From: Phreatobacter sp.
Lineage (GTDB): Bacteria; Pseudomonadota; Alphaproteobacteria; Rhizobiales; Phreatobacteraceae
Direction: 5' to 3'
Length of the DNA stretch: 64,000 nt
Assembly (NCBI RefSeq): GCF_016793595.1
Contig: NZ_JAEULY010000002.1
Coordinates: forward strand, 393,306-457,305
The notes under the pieces are model-generated. The model was not told the origin of the DNA. It did not search any database and saw nothing but the letters and a program-made list of their open reading frames with translations. The translations under genes were made by a program, and so were the position numbers. Positions 30,082-37,749 of this stretch are shown piece after piece. The first letter of the stretch is position 1, and each line of letters starts with the position of its first letter.

Positions 30082-30309
30082 GTGGAGGAGATCATCCGAA
30101 CCCCCGATCCGGTCCTGGTCGGCGCGGTCGAGGCCCTGCTGGGGTCCGAGGGCATCGACGTTCTGGTGGCCGATCGGCACATTTCGGCCATCGAGGCACG
30201 TATCGTCGCCTTTCCGCTGCGTGTGCTGGTGCCGGCGGACCAGGCCGACCGCGCCCGGCGGCTGATCCGCGAGGCCGGCTGGGGCGATGAACTGAGGCCG
30301 GCGCCCTGA
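30082..30309 (+). CDS. DUF2007 small protein (putative signal transducing protein), copy A
   Basis: A 75-aa protein starting at a GTG at 30082. It fits the DUF2007 pattern: EEIIRTPDPVLVGAVEALL, then GIDVLVADRHIS and RVLVPADQADRARRLI. The family is a small ferredoxin-like fold thought to bind or sense small molecules, with function unproven. It reads away from the polyprenyl synthase and into the methyltransferase gene. A related but clearly different copy is at 37418-37645, next to the second synthase. Confidence 0.85.
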   Translation: MEEIIRTPDPVLVGAVEALLGSEGIDVLVADRHISAIEARIVAFPLRVLVPADQADRARRLIREAGWGDELRPAP

Positions 30310-30366
30310 TTTGTCGCCGCGCGATGCAGGGTGGGCATGTCCGGTGATCCGTGCCATGGCTTGGGG

Positions 30367-31131
30367 ATGAGCCTCGACGCGCAGGATCAGGAAACGACCA
30401 CCGACACCGTCCTCGGCGGGCGTGTGCGGCTCGTCCAGCCGCGTCGCGGCCATCGCGCCGGCCATGACGCCGTGCTGCTGGCGGCCGCCGTGCCCGCGCT
30501 GCCGGGCGAGCGGGTGCTCGATCTCGGCGCGGGGGTGGGCACTGCGGCCTTCTGCCTCGCCGCGCGGGTGGCCGTCGGCTACCTGACGCTGGTCGAGGTC
30601 GACCCGGGGCTTGCCCGGCTCGCCGAACAGAACGCCGCCGCCAACGGCTATGGCAACCGCACCCGCGTCATCGTCATGGACGCGCTCGCGCGCGGCGCGC
30701 CGCGCGAGAAGGCGGGCCTGCTGGTCGGCGAAATCGACCGCGTGATGACCAATCCGCCCTTCCACGACACGCCGCGTCACCGCGCCTCGCCTTCGGTGGG
30801 CAAGCGGCTCGCGCATGCGGCGGGCGACGACCTCATCGCCGGGTTCCTGCGCACCGCCGTCTCGATGCTGCGGCCCGGCGGCACGGTGACGCTGATCCAC
30901 CGCGCCGACCAGCCGGAGGTGCTGCTCGGGGCTCTGCGCGGGCGTTTCGGCGGTGTGACGCTCAGGCCGATCCATCCGAAGCCTGGCGCGGCGGCCGTCA
31001 GGCTCATCGCCACGGGCATCAAGGGCTCGCGCGCGCCGGTGTCGATCCTGCCCGGTCTCGTGCTGCAGGACGGCGAGGGACAGCCGACGCCCGAGGCCGA
31101 GGCGATCCTGCGGGAAGGAAGGGGCTTCTAG
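30367..31131 (+). CDS. tRNA1(Val) (A37-N6)-methyltransferase-like enzyme, copy A
   Basis: A SAM-dependent methyltransferase of the TrmN6/YfiC group, 254 aa from the ATG at 30367. The conserved beginning is TDTVLGGRVRLVQPRRGHRAG. SAM motif I is VLDLGAGVGTAAFCLA, followed by LVEVDPGLARLAEQNAAANG. The catalytic motif is VMTNPPFHDTPR, and the C-terminal LPGLVLQDGEGQPTPEA fits this family. In-frame starts at 30331 (GTG) and 30337 (ATG) would add 10 to 12 residues. Specific tRNA modification is inferred from NPPF. It ends where the Ivy-like gene begins. A paralogue is at 36675-37421. Confidence 0.85.
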   Translation: MSLDAQDQETTTDTVLGGRVRLVQPRRGHRAGHDAVLLAAAVPALPGERVLDLGAGVGTAAFCLAARVAVGYLTLVEVDPGLARLAEQNAAANGYGNRTRVIVMDALARGAPREKAGLLVGEIDRVMTNPPFHDTPRHRASPSVGKRLAHAAGDDLIAGFLRTAVSMLRPGGTVTLIHRADQPEVLLGALRGRFGGVTLRPIHPKPGAAAVRLIATGIKGSRAPVSILPGLVLQDGEGQPTPEAEAILREGRGF

Positions 31132-31551
31132 ATGATGCGGATGATCGTTGCCGGCCTTGTCGCGGCCATTGTGGCGCTGGGCGCGCCGGCGCGGCTATCC
31201 GCGCAGAGCGACCAGCCCTATCTGTTCGACCTTCTGAAACGGCCGGCCTTCAAGGACAGCTGGGACAACCTGTTCCGCCGCAACCGCAATGTCGATCGCT
31301 GGGTGCATGTGTTCGGCGGCGGGGGCAACGGCGTCTCCGGCCCTGCCGAGCTGGTGGCGGCCGACGGGCGGCGCTTCCTGTCGACCGATGTCTGCAAGCC
31401 GCATGACTGCGCCGACAACCAGCTTTTCGTGCTGTTCACGGCAGACGGAAGCAGGGCCTGGGCGACGCTTCGGCACAAGGATTTCGTGCAGTGGTTCGGC
31501 AATCCCGGCCCGGTGGAGCGGCGCCTGCTGGAGCAGCGGCTGGCGCGGTGA
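31132..31551 (+). CDS. ivy: Ivy-family (inhibitor of vertebrate C-type lysozyme) periplasmic protein
   Basis: A 139-aa exported protein. A signal peptide covers residues 1-25 (IVAGLVAAIVALGAPARLSAQ in part). The mature part has GVSGPAELVAADGRRFLSTD followed by VCKPHDCADNQLFVLF. The CKPHDC loop is the hallmark of Ivy proteins, in which the loop enters the lysozyme active site and its two cysteines form a disulfide. DGSRAWATLRH is also in family style. It starts directly after the methyltransferase stop, so they share a transcript. A host-defence lysozyme inhibitor is the likely role. Some environmental Ivy proteins may instead control the bacterium's own lytic enzymes. Confidence 0.82.
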   Translation: MMRMIVAGLVAAIVALGAPARLSAQSDQPYLFDLLKRPAFKDSWDNLFRRNRNVDRWVHVFGGGGNGVSGPAELVAADGRRFLSTDVCKPHDCADNQLFVLFTADGSRAWATLRHKDFVQWFGNPGPVERRLLEQRLAR

Positions 31552-31594
31552 AAGTGGTCGCTCATTATGCTGAGCGTAGCCCTGGCCAGTGCCA

Positions 31595-31702
31595 ACCCTC
31601 TCCCCTTGTGGGAGAGAGTGCCTGCGTAGCAGGCGGGTGAGGGGAAAAAACAGACCCCTCATCCGCCCCTCTGGGGCACTTTCTCCCACAAGGGGAGAAG
31701 GA
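31595..31702. repeat. Large REP-like compound palindrome
   Basis: A left arm (about 31595-31644) and right arm (about 31655-31702) are near-complementary, separated by AAAAAACAGA. The outer parts include CTCTCCCCTTGTGGGAGA (from 31599) and its counterpart TTCTCCCACAAGGGGAGAA (from 31681). Each arm also folds alone, for example CCTGC-GTA-GCAGG at 31621-31633 and GCCCC-TCT-GGGGC at 31665-31677. Similar palindromic elements are scattered in many alphaproteobacterial genomes. It lies between the convergent ivy and glyS genes and may act as a bidirectional terminator. Confidence 0.75.
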
Positions 31703-31737
31703 TCAGGTGGCTCTCGTGCCTGTCGACCTTCGTCCGC

Positions 31738-31771
31738 CAACCCTCGCCCTCCAAGGGAGGGTGAAGGGAGC
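31738..31771. terminator. Second hairpin between ivy and glyS
   Basis: CCCTCGCCCTCC (from 31740) pairs imperfectly with GGGAGGGTGAAGGG (to 31770) around a short AA loop, directly after the REP-like palindrome and 2 nt beyond the glyS stop. It could end glyS transcription. Sequence style matches the neighbouring palindrome, so both may be of the same repeat type. Confidence 0.45.
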
Positions 31772-31772
31772 A

Positions 31773-33875
31773 CTATCCCTCGATCTTCGAGAAATCCGCG
31801 ACCGTCGCGGTTGCCGCGCGCAGTTCGGCCAGCATCTTCAGCCGGTTTTCGCGCAGCGCCGGGTCTTCGGCATTGACCGTCACCTTGTCGAAGAAGGCAT
31901 CGACGGCGGGCCGAAGCTCGGCGAGCGCCTTCATCGCACCGGCATAGTCTTCGCGCGCGACATGGTCGCGGGCATGCGCCGTGGCGGACTGGAGCAGGTT
32001 GTAGAGCGCGCGCTCCTCGGGAAGGCCCTTGTCATGGACGAGCTGGGAGTCGGGCGCGCCGTCATAGGCGCGGCCGTCCTTCTTCTCCTCGATGCGCAGG
32101 ATGTTCATGGCGCGCTTGGTACCGGCCAGCAGGTTCTTCCCGTCGTCGGTGGTCAGGAAGGCGGCGAGTGCCTCGACGCGTCGGACGACCAGCAGGAGGT
32201 CGTCATTGCCCTCGCCGGAAGCCAGCACGGCATCGACGAGGTCGTGGCGCTGGCCCTGATCGCGGAGCAGGACTTTCAGGCGGTCGTGGAAGAAGGAGAG
32301 GAGGTCGCCGTTGAAGCCATCGACCTTCGTGAGGGCGAACGTCAGGCCATTCTCGGCCAGCAGGCGGATGACGCCGAGCGCGGCGCGACGCAGCGCGAAC
32401 GGATCTTTGGAGCCGGTAGGCTTCTCGTCGATCCGCCAGAATCCGGTAAGAACGTCCAGCTTGTCGGCGAGCGCCACCGCCACGGCGACCTTATCGGTCG
32501 GCACGCGGTCGCTCGGCCCCTGCGGCTTGTAGTGATCCTCGATGGCCGCCGCGACGCTCTCGTGTTCGCCCTGCAGAAGCGCATATTTCCGGCCCATCAG
32601 GCCCTGCACTTCCGGGAACTCGCCGACCACCTCGGTCATCAGGTCGGCCTTGGCGAGTTCCGCCGCACGCTCGGCCAGAGCCGGATCCGCACCCACTAGC
32701 GGCGCGATATGCTTCGCCAGCGCCTTGATGCGCTCGACGCGCTCGCCCTGCGTGCCAAGCTTCTCGTGGAACACCACGTTCAGCGCGCGGAGCTTCGCCA
32801 TGCGCTGGTCCAGCGGCTTTCCGTGTGTCTCGTAGCCGGGCAGGGGCTTCTGGTCGGTCTGCCAGAAATAGAGCGCATCCGACAGGCGGGCTCGGATGAC
32901 CCGCTCGTTGCCGGCGACGATGGTTAGCCCCCCGTCGGCAGCTTCGAGATTGGCGGTCAGCACGAAGCGGTTGGCGAGCCGCCCGGTCTTCGGGTCGCGC
33001 ACCACGAAGCATTTCTGGTTGGCGCGGATCGTGGCCCGGATCACCTCGTCGGGGATCTGGAGGAAATCCGCCTCGAACGTGCCCATCAGCACGACCGGCC
33101 ATTCGACGAGGCCGGCGACCTCATTGAGCAGGCCCTCGTCCTCGACCAGCTCATAGCCTTGCGCGAAGCAGAGGTTCTTGGCGTCGTCGAGGATGCGGCG
33201 CTTGCGCTCCTCGGGGTCGACGACGACCTTCGCCTTGTCGAGGCTGCCGAGATAATCGTCCATGCGCCGGACGCGGATGTCGCCGGGCGCCATGAAGCGA
33301 TGGCCGCGCGTCACGTCTCCGGAAACGATTCCGTCGATGGCGAAGGGAATGACCGCGGGCTCCTCGGTCTCCGGGCCGAAGGTGCAGACGATGGATTGCA
33401 GCGGCCGCACCCAGCGCAGCGACGAGGTCGAAATGGACGCCTCGCCCCAGCGCATCGATTTCGGCCATGGGAACGAACGGACGATCTCCGGGACGATCTC
33501 GGCGATCACCTCGGGGGTCGGCCGCCCCGGCTTGTCGATGACGGCGATGTAGCTGTCGCCCTTCTTCGGGTCGGACTGGATGGTCGCCTGATCGATGGAG
33601 GCGAGGCCGGCAGCTTTCAGGAAGCCCTGAATGGCGGCTTCCGGCGCGCCGACGCGTGGCCCCTTGCGCTCTTCCTTCACGTCCGGCGAGGCGGCGGGCA
33701 GGCCGTGGACCGACAGCGCGATGCGACGCGGGGTGACGACGGCGCGGGCGCCCTCGTAGAGGCAGCCCTTGGCCACCAGAGCGTCGGTGACGGCCTTCTT
33801 CAGATGCGCCGCGGCATCCGCCTGCATGCGGGCCGGGATTTCTTCCGAGAGCAGTTCGAGAAGGAGATCGGGCAT
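31773..33875 (-). CDS. glyS: Glycyl-tRNA synthetase beta subunit
   Basis: A 700-aa subunit of the bacterial alpha2beta2 glycyl-tRNA synthetase, needed for tRNA binding. The diagnostic N-terminus is [18 protein letters not shown], then [13 protein letters not shown] and [20 protein letters not shown] in family style. Later parts include [20 protein letters not shown] and [17 protein letters not shown] (HD-like region), and the C-terminal helical domain around [18 protein letters not shown]. The length is normal. GlyQ is encoded about 1 kb upstream on the same strand with two small exported proteins between; this split is seen in related bacteria. Confidence 0.95.
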   Translation of the reverse strand: MPDLLLELLSEEIPARMQADAAAHLKKAVTDALVAKGCLYEGARAVVTPRRIALSVHGLPAASPDVKEERKGPRVGAPEAAIQGFLKAAGLASIDQATIQSDPKKGDSYIAVIDKPGRPTPEVIAEIVPEIVRSFPWPKSMRWGEASISTSSLRWVRPLQSIVCTFGPETEEPAVIPFAIDGIVSGDVTRGHRFMAPGDIRVRRMDDYLGSLDKAKVVVDPEERKRRILDDAKNLCFAQGYELVEDEGLLNEVAGLVEWPVVLMGTFEADFLQIPDEVIRATIRANQKCFVVRDPKTGRLANRFVLTANLEAADGGLTIVAGNERVIRARLSDALYFWQTDQKPLPGYETHGKPLDQRMAKLRALNVVFHEKLGTQGERVERIKALAKHIAPLVGADPALAERAAELAKADLMTEVVGEFPEVQGLMGRKYALLQGEHESVAAAIEDHYKPQGPSDRVPTDKVAVAVALADKLDVLTGFWRIDEKPTGSKDPFALRRAALGVIRLLAENGLTFALTKVDGFNGDLLSFFHDRLKVLLRDQGQRHDLVDAVLASGEGNDDLLLVVRRVEALAAFLTTDDGKNLLAGTKRAMNILRIEEKKDGRAYDGAPDSQLVHDKGLPEERALYNLLQSATAHARDHVAREDYAGAMKALAELRPAVDAFFDKVTVNAEDPALRENRLKMLAELRAATATVADFSKIEG

Positions 33876-33965
33876 GGGCTCGGCTCGGCGGGCGCGCGCC
33901 GCGTGGCGAACGGAGGCACCCTGTGCGATGGTTTCGTCGGGTGCTTCCGTAATTGGAGAATGGCC

Positions 33966-34220
33966 ATGCGTCCAGCGCCGAGCCTGCTGGCGGCTATTGC
34001 TGCTGTCGTCGCCACGGTCGCGTGGTCATCGGCTGTCGCGCAGCTGCGCGGTGTTGGTCTAGCCAATCCGGCCTCGACGAACTGCATTCAGCGCGGTGGG
34101 CGCTCGGAAATCAGGAATAGCGCGCAGGGCCAGTATGGCGTCTGCATATTCGCCGACGGGCGGGTCTGCGAGGAATGGGCGCTGTTCCGGGAAGGCCGCT
34201 GCGTAAGGCCGCGGGGTTGA
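33966..34220 (+). CDS. Small exported DUF333-type protein
   Basis: An 84-aa protein: signal peptide ([20 protein letters not shown] in part), then a 60-residue domain with [41 protein letters not shown] and a final C. The words NPAS-xxC, GG, YGVC, FxDG and CEEWA match the DUF333 pattern (sometimes called putative hemolysin), with four cysteines able to form two disulfides. ATG at 33966 has a GGAG about 9 nt before; another in-frame ATG is at 33960. It is on the opposite strand between glyS and the next gene, so it has its own promoter. Confidence 0.83.
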   Translation: MRPAPSLLAAIAAVVATVAWSSAVAQLRGVGLANPASTNCIQRGGRSEIRNSAQGQYGVCIFADGRVCEEWALFREGRCVRPRG

Positions 34221-34241
34221 ACCCGCGACCAGCGCCTCGCC

Positions 34242-34724
34242 TCATTCCGTCTGCTGCAGGAGATATTGCCAGCTCTGCTGGCCCGGCGGCTCGATATTGT
34301 CGATCAGCCAGCGGCCGTTCTCGAAATGCAGCGCGTAGATGACCTCGCGCTCCTCGTAGTTGCGGAACTTCACGCGCACGCGGGCGACGCGGTCGACCTT
34401 GGCCACGAGTTCAAAGCGCAGCGTGTTCTTCCAGCCGTCCTCCTCCTCCTGGCACAGGCAGAGGTAGTCGGCGTCGAGGCCGGGCAGGGGGCTGTCCTGC
34501 TCGCGCGAGCGGCGGCGCTGGCGCGCGAACAGGCGGTTGAGCTCGCGGGTGAGGAAAGTCCGCTCGTTGCGCTCGTTCACGGTCGCGAAAAAGGTGCGCA
34601 CCGTCTCGACGGGATCGGTGGTCGATTGCGCGAGCGCAAGGCGGGGAGCGAGGGCGCTTGCCGCGACCGCGAGGCCAAGGACGCGGCGCGAGAGCAGCGG
34701 GAAGGCTTTCGAATGCGATGTCAT
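34242..34724 (-). CDS. Tat-signal exported protein of unknown function
   Basis: A 160-aa protein with a twin-arginine signal (LLSRRVLGLAVAASALAP, cleavage near LALAQ). The mature part begins STTDPVETVRTFFATVNE and has a central CLCQEEEDGW and a C-terminal YALHFENGRWLIDNIEPPG. The ending looks like an NTF2-like or DUF3828-type ligand-binding fold (one sheet with a late W-x-I-x-N-I). I cannot name the family with certainty. It lies between glyQ (upstream) and glyS (downstream) on the same strand, so it may be co-expressed with them. Confidence 0.7.
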   Translation of the reverse strand: MTSHSKAFPLLSRRVLGLAVAASALAPRLALAQSTTDPVETVRTFFATVNERNERTFLTRELNRLFARQRRRSREQDSPLPGLDADYLCLCQEEEDGWKNTLRFELVAKVDRVARVRVKFRNYEEREVIYALHFENGRWLIDNIEPPGQQSWQYLLQQTE

Positions 34725-34829
34725 GCGATATCCGGTCCGTTGGTTGGCGGGCCGGGCGGTTGTGGGAGTATTCGGTTTCAGCTTGTGGTCGTCGCCAGCA
34801 GCGCCCACGACACAAAGCGCGGGACGCTG

Positions 34830-35741
34830 CTAGGCGCCACCCGCCTCGGTCTGAAGCCAGGCCGCGCCACAGGCCTTGGCGAGTTCGCGCACGCGCAGGA
34901 TGTAGCTCTGCCGTTCGGTGACCGAGATCACGCCGCGCGCATCCAGCAGGTTGAAGGCGTGGCTCGCCTTGATGCACTGGTCATAGGCGGGCAGGGCGGA
35001 GAGGTGCCGCCCGTCCGAACCCTCCGCCGGGGCGCCGGCCGCGAGATATTTCCGGCAGGCAGCTTCGGCCATGCGGAACTGCTCGAACAGCATGTCGGTG
35101 TCGGCGAATTCGAAGTTGTGGCGCGAATATTCCTGCTCGGCCTGGAGGAAGACGTCGCCATAGGTGACCTTCTCGGCGCCTTCTCGGCCGTTGAAGTTCA
35201 GGTCATAGACCCGCTCCACGCCCTGCACATACATGGCGAGGCGCTCCAGACCGTAGGTCAGTTCGCCCGCGACTGGCGCGCACTCAAAGCCGGCGACCTG
35301 CTGGAAGTAGGTGAACTGCGAGACTTCCATGCCGTCGCACCAGCACTCCCAGCCGAGGCCCCAGGCGCCGAGCGTCGGGCTCTCCCAGTCGTCCTCGACG
35401 AAGCGTATGTCGTGCTGGGCCGGGTCGATCCCGATGGCGCGCAGGCTGCCGAGATAGAGCTCCTGCGCGTCGGCCGGCGACGGCTTCATGATCACCTGGA
35501 ACTGGTAGTAGTGTTGCAGCCGGTTCGGGTTCTCGCCGTAGCGCCCGTCGGCGGGCCGGCGCGAGGGCTGCACATAGGCCGCATTCCACGGCTTCGGACC
35601 GAGGGCGCGCAGCGTCGTCGCCGGATGAAAGGTGCCGGCACCGACCTCCATGTCGTAGGGCTGCAGGATCACGCAGCCCTGCTTCGCCCAGTAGTCCTGG
35701 AGCGTCAGGATCAGGCCCTGAAACGACGTCGGTTTGGCCAC
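34830..35741 (-). CDS. glyQ: Glycyl-tRNA synthetase alpha subunit
   Basis: A 303-aa catalytic subunit, typical for GlyQ. The diagnostic N-terminus after a GTG start at 35741 is [20 protein letters not shown], followed by [20 protein letters not shown]. Other conserved parts are [20 protein letters not shown] and the C-terminal [19 protein letters not shown]. The GTG was chosen because family proteins begin with this motif; the longer upstream frame has no homology. It forms alpha2beta2 with GlyS. Confidence 0.95.
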   Translation of the reverse strand: MAKPTSFQGLILTLQDYWAKQGCVILQPYDMEVGAGTFHPATTLRALGPKPWNAAYVQPSRRPADGRYGENPNRLQHYYQFQVIMKPSPADAQELYLGSLRAIGIDPAQHDIRFVEDDWESPTLGAWGLGWECWCDGMEVSQFTYFQQVAGFECAPVAGELTYGLERLAMYVQGVERVYDLNFNGREGAEKVTYGDVFLQAEQEYSRHNFEFADTDMLFEQFRMAEAACRKYLAAGAPAEGSDGRHLSALPAYDQCIKASHAFNLLDARGVISVTERQSYILRVRELAKACGAAWLQTEAGGA

Positions 35742-35790
35742 GGGATACCTGCGAGGGAAGCGTCGCCGGAGGGGAACCGGTGTGCGGCGC

Positions 35791-35818
35791 AACATACCCG
35801 CGAAGGTTGGCGAGTCAA
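35791..35818 (-). promoter_or_regulatory. Candidate sigma70-type promoter for glyQ
   Basis: On the minus strand, TTGACT (35818-35813) and TATGTT (35796-35791) are separated by 16 nt, one of the best consensus matches in the window. The start site would lie about 40 nt upstream of the glyQ GTG. It also marks the last element that clearly belongs to the left part. Confidence 0.6.
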
Positions 35819-35956
35819 CCCGACATCGGGCCGATGCGCGGCGTGGCATCGCAGCCGCGCCGTGCTGCCGGCGGCGCGCCTGCCGAATGTCGCCTCGGAA
35901 AGCTCACCCGTCCCGATCGCACGCCGCGACGGTCGTGGTCGGGCCGCCCGAACCGC
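35819..35956. other. Possible junction between the two gene-order domains
   Basis: Between the glyQ promoter and the small zinc-ribbon-like gene there are 138 bp without a gene. A short palindrome, CCCGA-CA-TCGGG, lies at 35819-35830. To the left is one copy of the polyprenyl synthase/DUF2007/methyltransferase block followed by glyS and glyQ. To the right is a second copy in mirrored order. No insertion sequence, integrase or direct repeat is visible. Any join, biological or from assembly, should be here or very near. Confidence 0.4.
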
Positions 35957-36217
35957 TCAGCGCGGATAGGGGCAGCCGCTGCGCTCGCAGGCGCGGGCCC
36001 CGGCGGCGACGAAGGCGCCGCAGATGCGGCACTTCGACAGCTCCTCGACCTCCACCGGCTGGTCCTGATCGCGACGCCGGCGCACGGAGTCCGCCGCCTC
36101 GCGACGCTCCGCGAGCTGACGACGCTCCTTGTCCCAGCGCTGGAACCACCGCCAGCCGAACCACGCGATCGAGAACACCGCGATCACCAGGAGGATCTTG
36201 CCGAAGCTGCCGCCCAT
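35957..36217 (-). CDS. Small membrane-anchored zinc-ribbon-like protein (PP0621-like)
   Basis: An 86-aa protein with one N-terminal membrane helix (ILLVIAVFSIAWFGWRWF), then a charged Arg/Glu-rich linker (residues about 28-60) and a C-terminal CRICGAF...ACERSGCPYPR cluster (four cysteines, CxxC plus CxxxxC) able to bind zinc. It resembles the small PP0621-type proteins found beside housekeeping genes. Function unknown. It follows the 36224 gene on the same strand with a 6-nt gap. Confidence 0.72.
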   Translation of the reverse strand: MGGSFGKILLVIAVFSIAWFGWRWFQRWDKERRQLAERREAADSVRRRRDQDQPVEVEELSKCRICGAFVAAGARACERSGCPYPR

Positions 36218-36223
36218 CTCGCC

Positions 36224-36661
36224 TCACTCGTGCCCGACCGGCGACCGGTCGCGCACGTATTGCATCCAATTGTCGTCCGGCGCCGAACATGCCGCGCCGT
36301 CGGCCGTCGCGACCAGCCGCACGCCGCCGAAACGCCAGAGCCGCCGCCATAATGTCACATCCACGAGCGCGCGCGTCTCGACACGATCGCGGATTCGCCG
36401 CGCGACGTCGCGGCGCACCCAGCCGAACCACAGGCCGGCACCGAGTGCCGCGGCGATGCCGAAGGCTGCGGCGCCGCCGAGCCAGGCCGCGCCCAGCGCG
36501 AGCGCCACGAGCGCGTAGAGCCAGCGTGTGGACTCCGCCTGTACGCTGACGGGGCTGTCGGTCTTGTCCAGCCGCGCGGGATCGAGGCGCAGCTCGACGG
36601 CGCCGGCGACGATCAGCGCGCGCAAACCGGCGAGCAGTTCGCTGTCGGTGCGGCGCGTCAT
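36224..36661 (-). CDS. Predicted two-helix membrane protein of unknown function
   Basis: A 145-aa protein. Two adjacent hydrophobic segments lie at residues about 48-85 (LYALVALALGAAWLGGAAAF and GIAAALGAGLWFGWV). A basic loop (RRDVARRIRDRVETRAL) and a C-terminal domain ending NWMQYVRDRSPVG follow. No family is recognised. The ATG at 36661 is 13 nt after the methyltransferase stop, and the zinc-ribbon gene starts 6 nt after this one ends. All of these are read as one leftward unit with DUF2007. Confidence 0.65.
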   Translation of the reverse strand: MTRRTDSELLAGLRALIVAGAVELRLDPARLDKTDSPVSVQAESTRWLYALVALALGAAWLGGAAAFGIAAALGAGLWFGWVRRDVARRIRDRVETRALVDVTLWRRLWRFGGVRLVATADGAACSAPDDNWMQYVRDRSPVGHE

Positions 36662-36674
36662 CGGCGCGGGGCCG

Positions 36675-37421
36675 TCAGGCTGGCCCGGCGCCGAGCGCCG
36701 CGCCGTCGCGCAGGATCCGCTCGGCGGCCGCGGTGAAGCGGCCATCGGCCTCGTGCAGGACCAACCCCGGATGCAAGACCAGCGCGCCGCGCGCGTCGCG
36801 CCGCGCGCGTACGATCACCCGCTTGGCGGCCGCGCCCGCCCGCGGCCACAAAGCGACGATCTCGACATCGCCGAAGCGCGGGCCGAGCGCCGCAAGCAGC
36901 TCGCCCAGGCGATCGGCGCGATGAACGACGAACAGCCGGCCGCGCGGCTTGAGCGCCCGATGGGCGGCGCGGACCCAACGCTCGAGCGTCGCCTCGCCCT
37001 CGACATGGGCGCGACGCCGCGCCGCATCGGGCGATGGGCTGGCGCGCGCCGCCGTTTCGAAGGGCGGGTTCGTGACGACGGCGTCGAAGGCGCCATGCAG
37101 CGCGCGCGGCAGCCGCAGCACGTCGCCCGTCGTCGCCGCGAGCCGCGACGCGAGGCCGTTCGCCGCGGCATTGCGCGCGGCGAGCCGGGTCAGCGTCTCG
37201 TCGATCTCGACCGCCGTCACCGCGACGCCCGGTACGCGCCAAGCCAGGCAAAGGCCGGCGGCCCCCGCCCCGGCCCCGAGATCGAGCACGCGGCCGCGCG
37301 CGAGGCCAACCGACGCGGCGAGGAGCACCGGGTCGATGGCGACGCGGTAGCCGCGTGCGGGCTGTTCGAAACGCAGCCGGCCGCCCAGCAGCGTTCCCGA
37401 TGTCGTGGCCGGTTCCGTCAT
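36675..37421 (-). CDS. tRNA1(Val) (A37-N6)-methyltransferase-like enzyme, copy B
   Basis: A 248-aa SAM-dependent methyltransferase, paralogous to the one at 30367-31131. It begins with GTLLGGRLRFEQPARGYRVA, has SAM motif VLDLGAGAGAAGLCLA and VEIDETLTRLAARNAAANG, and catalytic motif VVTNPPFETAAR. The C-terminal LHPGLVLHEADGRFTAAAE corresponds to the family end. The ATG at 37421 overlaps the DUF2007 stop (37418-37421), so they are coupled. Compared with copy A it has no extra N-terminal residues and is Arg/Ala-richer. Confidence 0.85.
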   Translation of the reverse strand: MTEPATTSGTLLGGRLRFEQPARGYRVAIDPVLLAASVGLARGRVLDLGAGAGAAGLCLAWRVPGVAVTAVEIDETLTRLAARNAAANGLASRLAATTGDVLRLPRALHGAFDAVVTNPPFETAARASPSPDAARRRAHVEGEATLERWVRAAHRALKPRGRLFVVHRADRLGELLAALGPRFGDVEIVALWPRAGAAAKRVIVRARRDARGALVLHPGLVLHEADGRFTAAAERILRDGAALGAGPA

Positions 37422-37645
37422 GGATCGTTGCTCGTGCGCAACGCCGCACGGGCCGCGTCGAGTGCGGCGCACGCCTGCGGCCACATGTCGCTCGCCACCA
37501 TCAGGCGCTGCGGGAAGGCCAGGATCGCCCCCTCCGCCGCGGCGATGTTGTGGTCGAAGACGAGCACATCGATACCCGCAGCGTCGAGCACGGCCCGCGC
37601 CCAGCACAACTCGACCGCGTCGGACGTGCGCAGGACTTCACGCAT
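37418..37645 (-). CDS. DUF2007 small protein, copy B
   Basis: A 75-aa protein with the same length and pattern as copy A at 30082, but closer to the typical family form: MREVLRTSDAVELCWARAVL, GIDVLVFDHNIAAAEG and FPQRLMVASD. It starts with ATG. It is divergent from polyprenyl synthase copy B and coupled to the methyltransferase, exactly as copy A is. Confidence 0.87.
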   Translation of the reverse strand: MREVLRTSDAVELCWARAVLDAAGIDVLVFDHNIAAAEGAILAFPQRLMVASDMWPQACAALDAARAALRTSNDP

Positions 37646-37681
37646 CGACGATCACGGCGCCGCGACGGACGCGCACTCTGC

Positions 37682-37709
37682 TTGATCGGCGCGACGCCGG
37701 CTCTATGCT
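37682..37709 (+). promoter_or_regulatory. Candidate promoter for polyprenyl synthase copy B
   Basis: TTGATC at 37682-37687 and TATGCT at 37704-37709 are 16 nt apart, with the start site about 34 nt before the GTG at 37750. AAGGGAG at 37737-37743 is the ribosome binding site. The location matches the promoter of copy A. Confidence 0.5.
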
Positions 37710-37749
37710 CGGACGGAAGGACATCGGTCGGGAACGAAGGGAGCGTCAC

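Noticed and set aside
31595..31702. Insertion sequence or MITE with target duplication
   Set aside because: No transposase and no flanking direct repeat seen; the structure is a compound palindrome, so I list it as REP-like.
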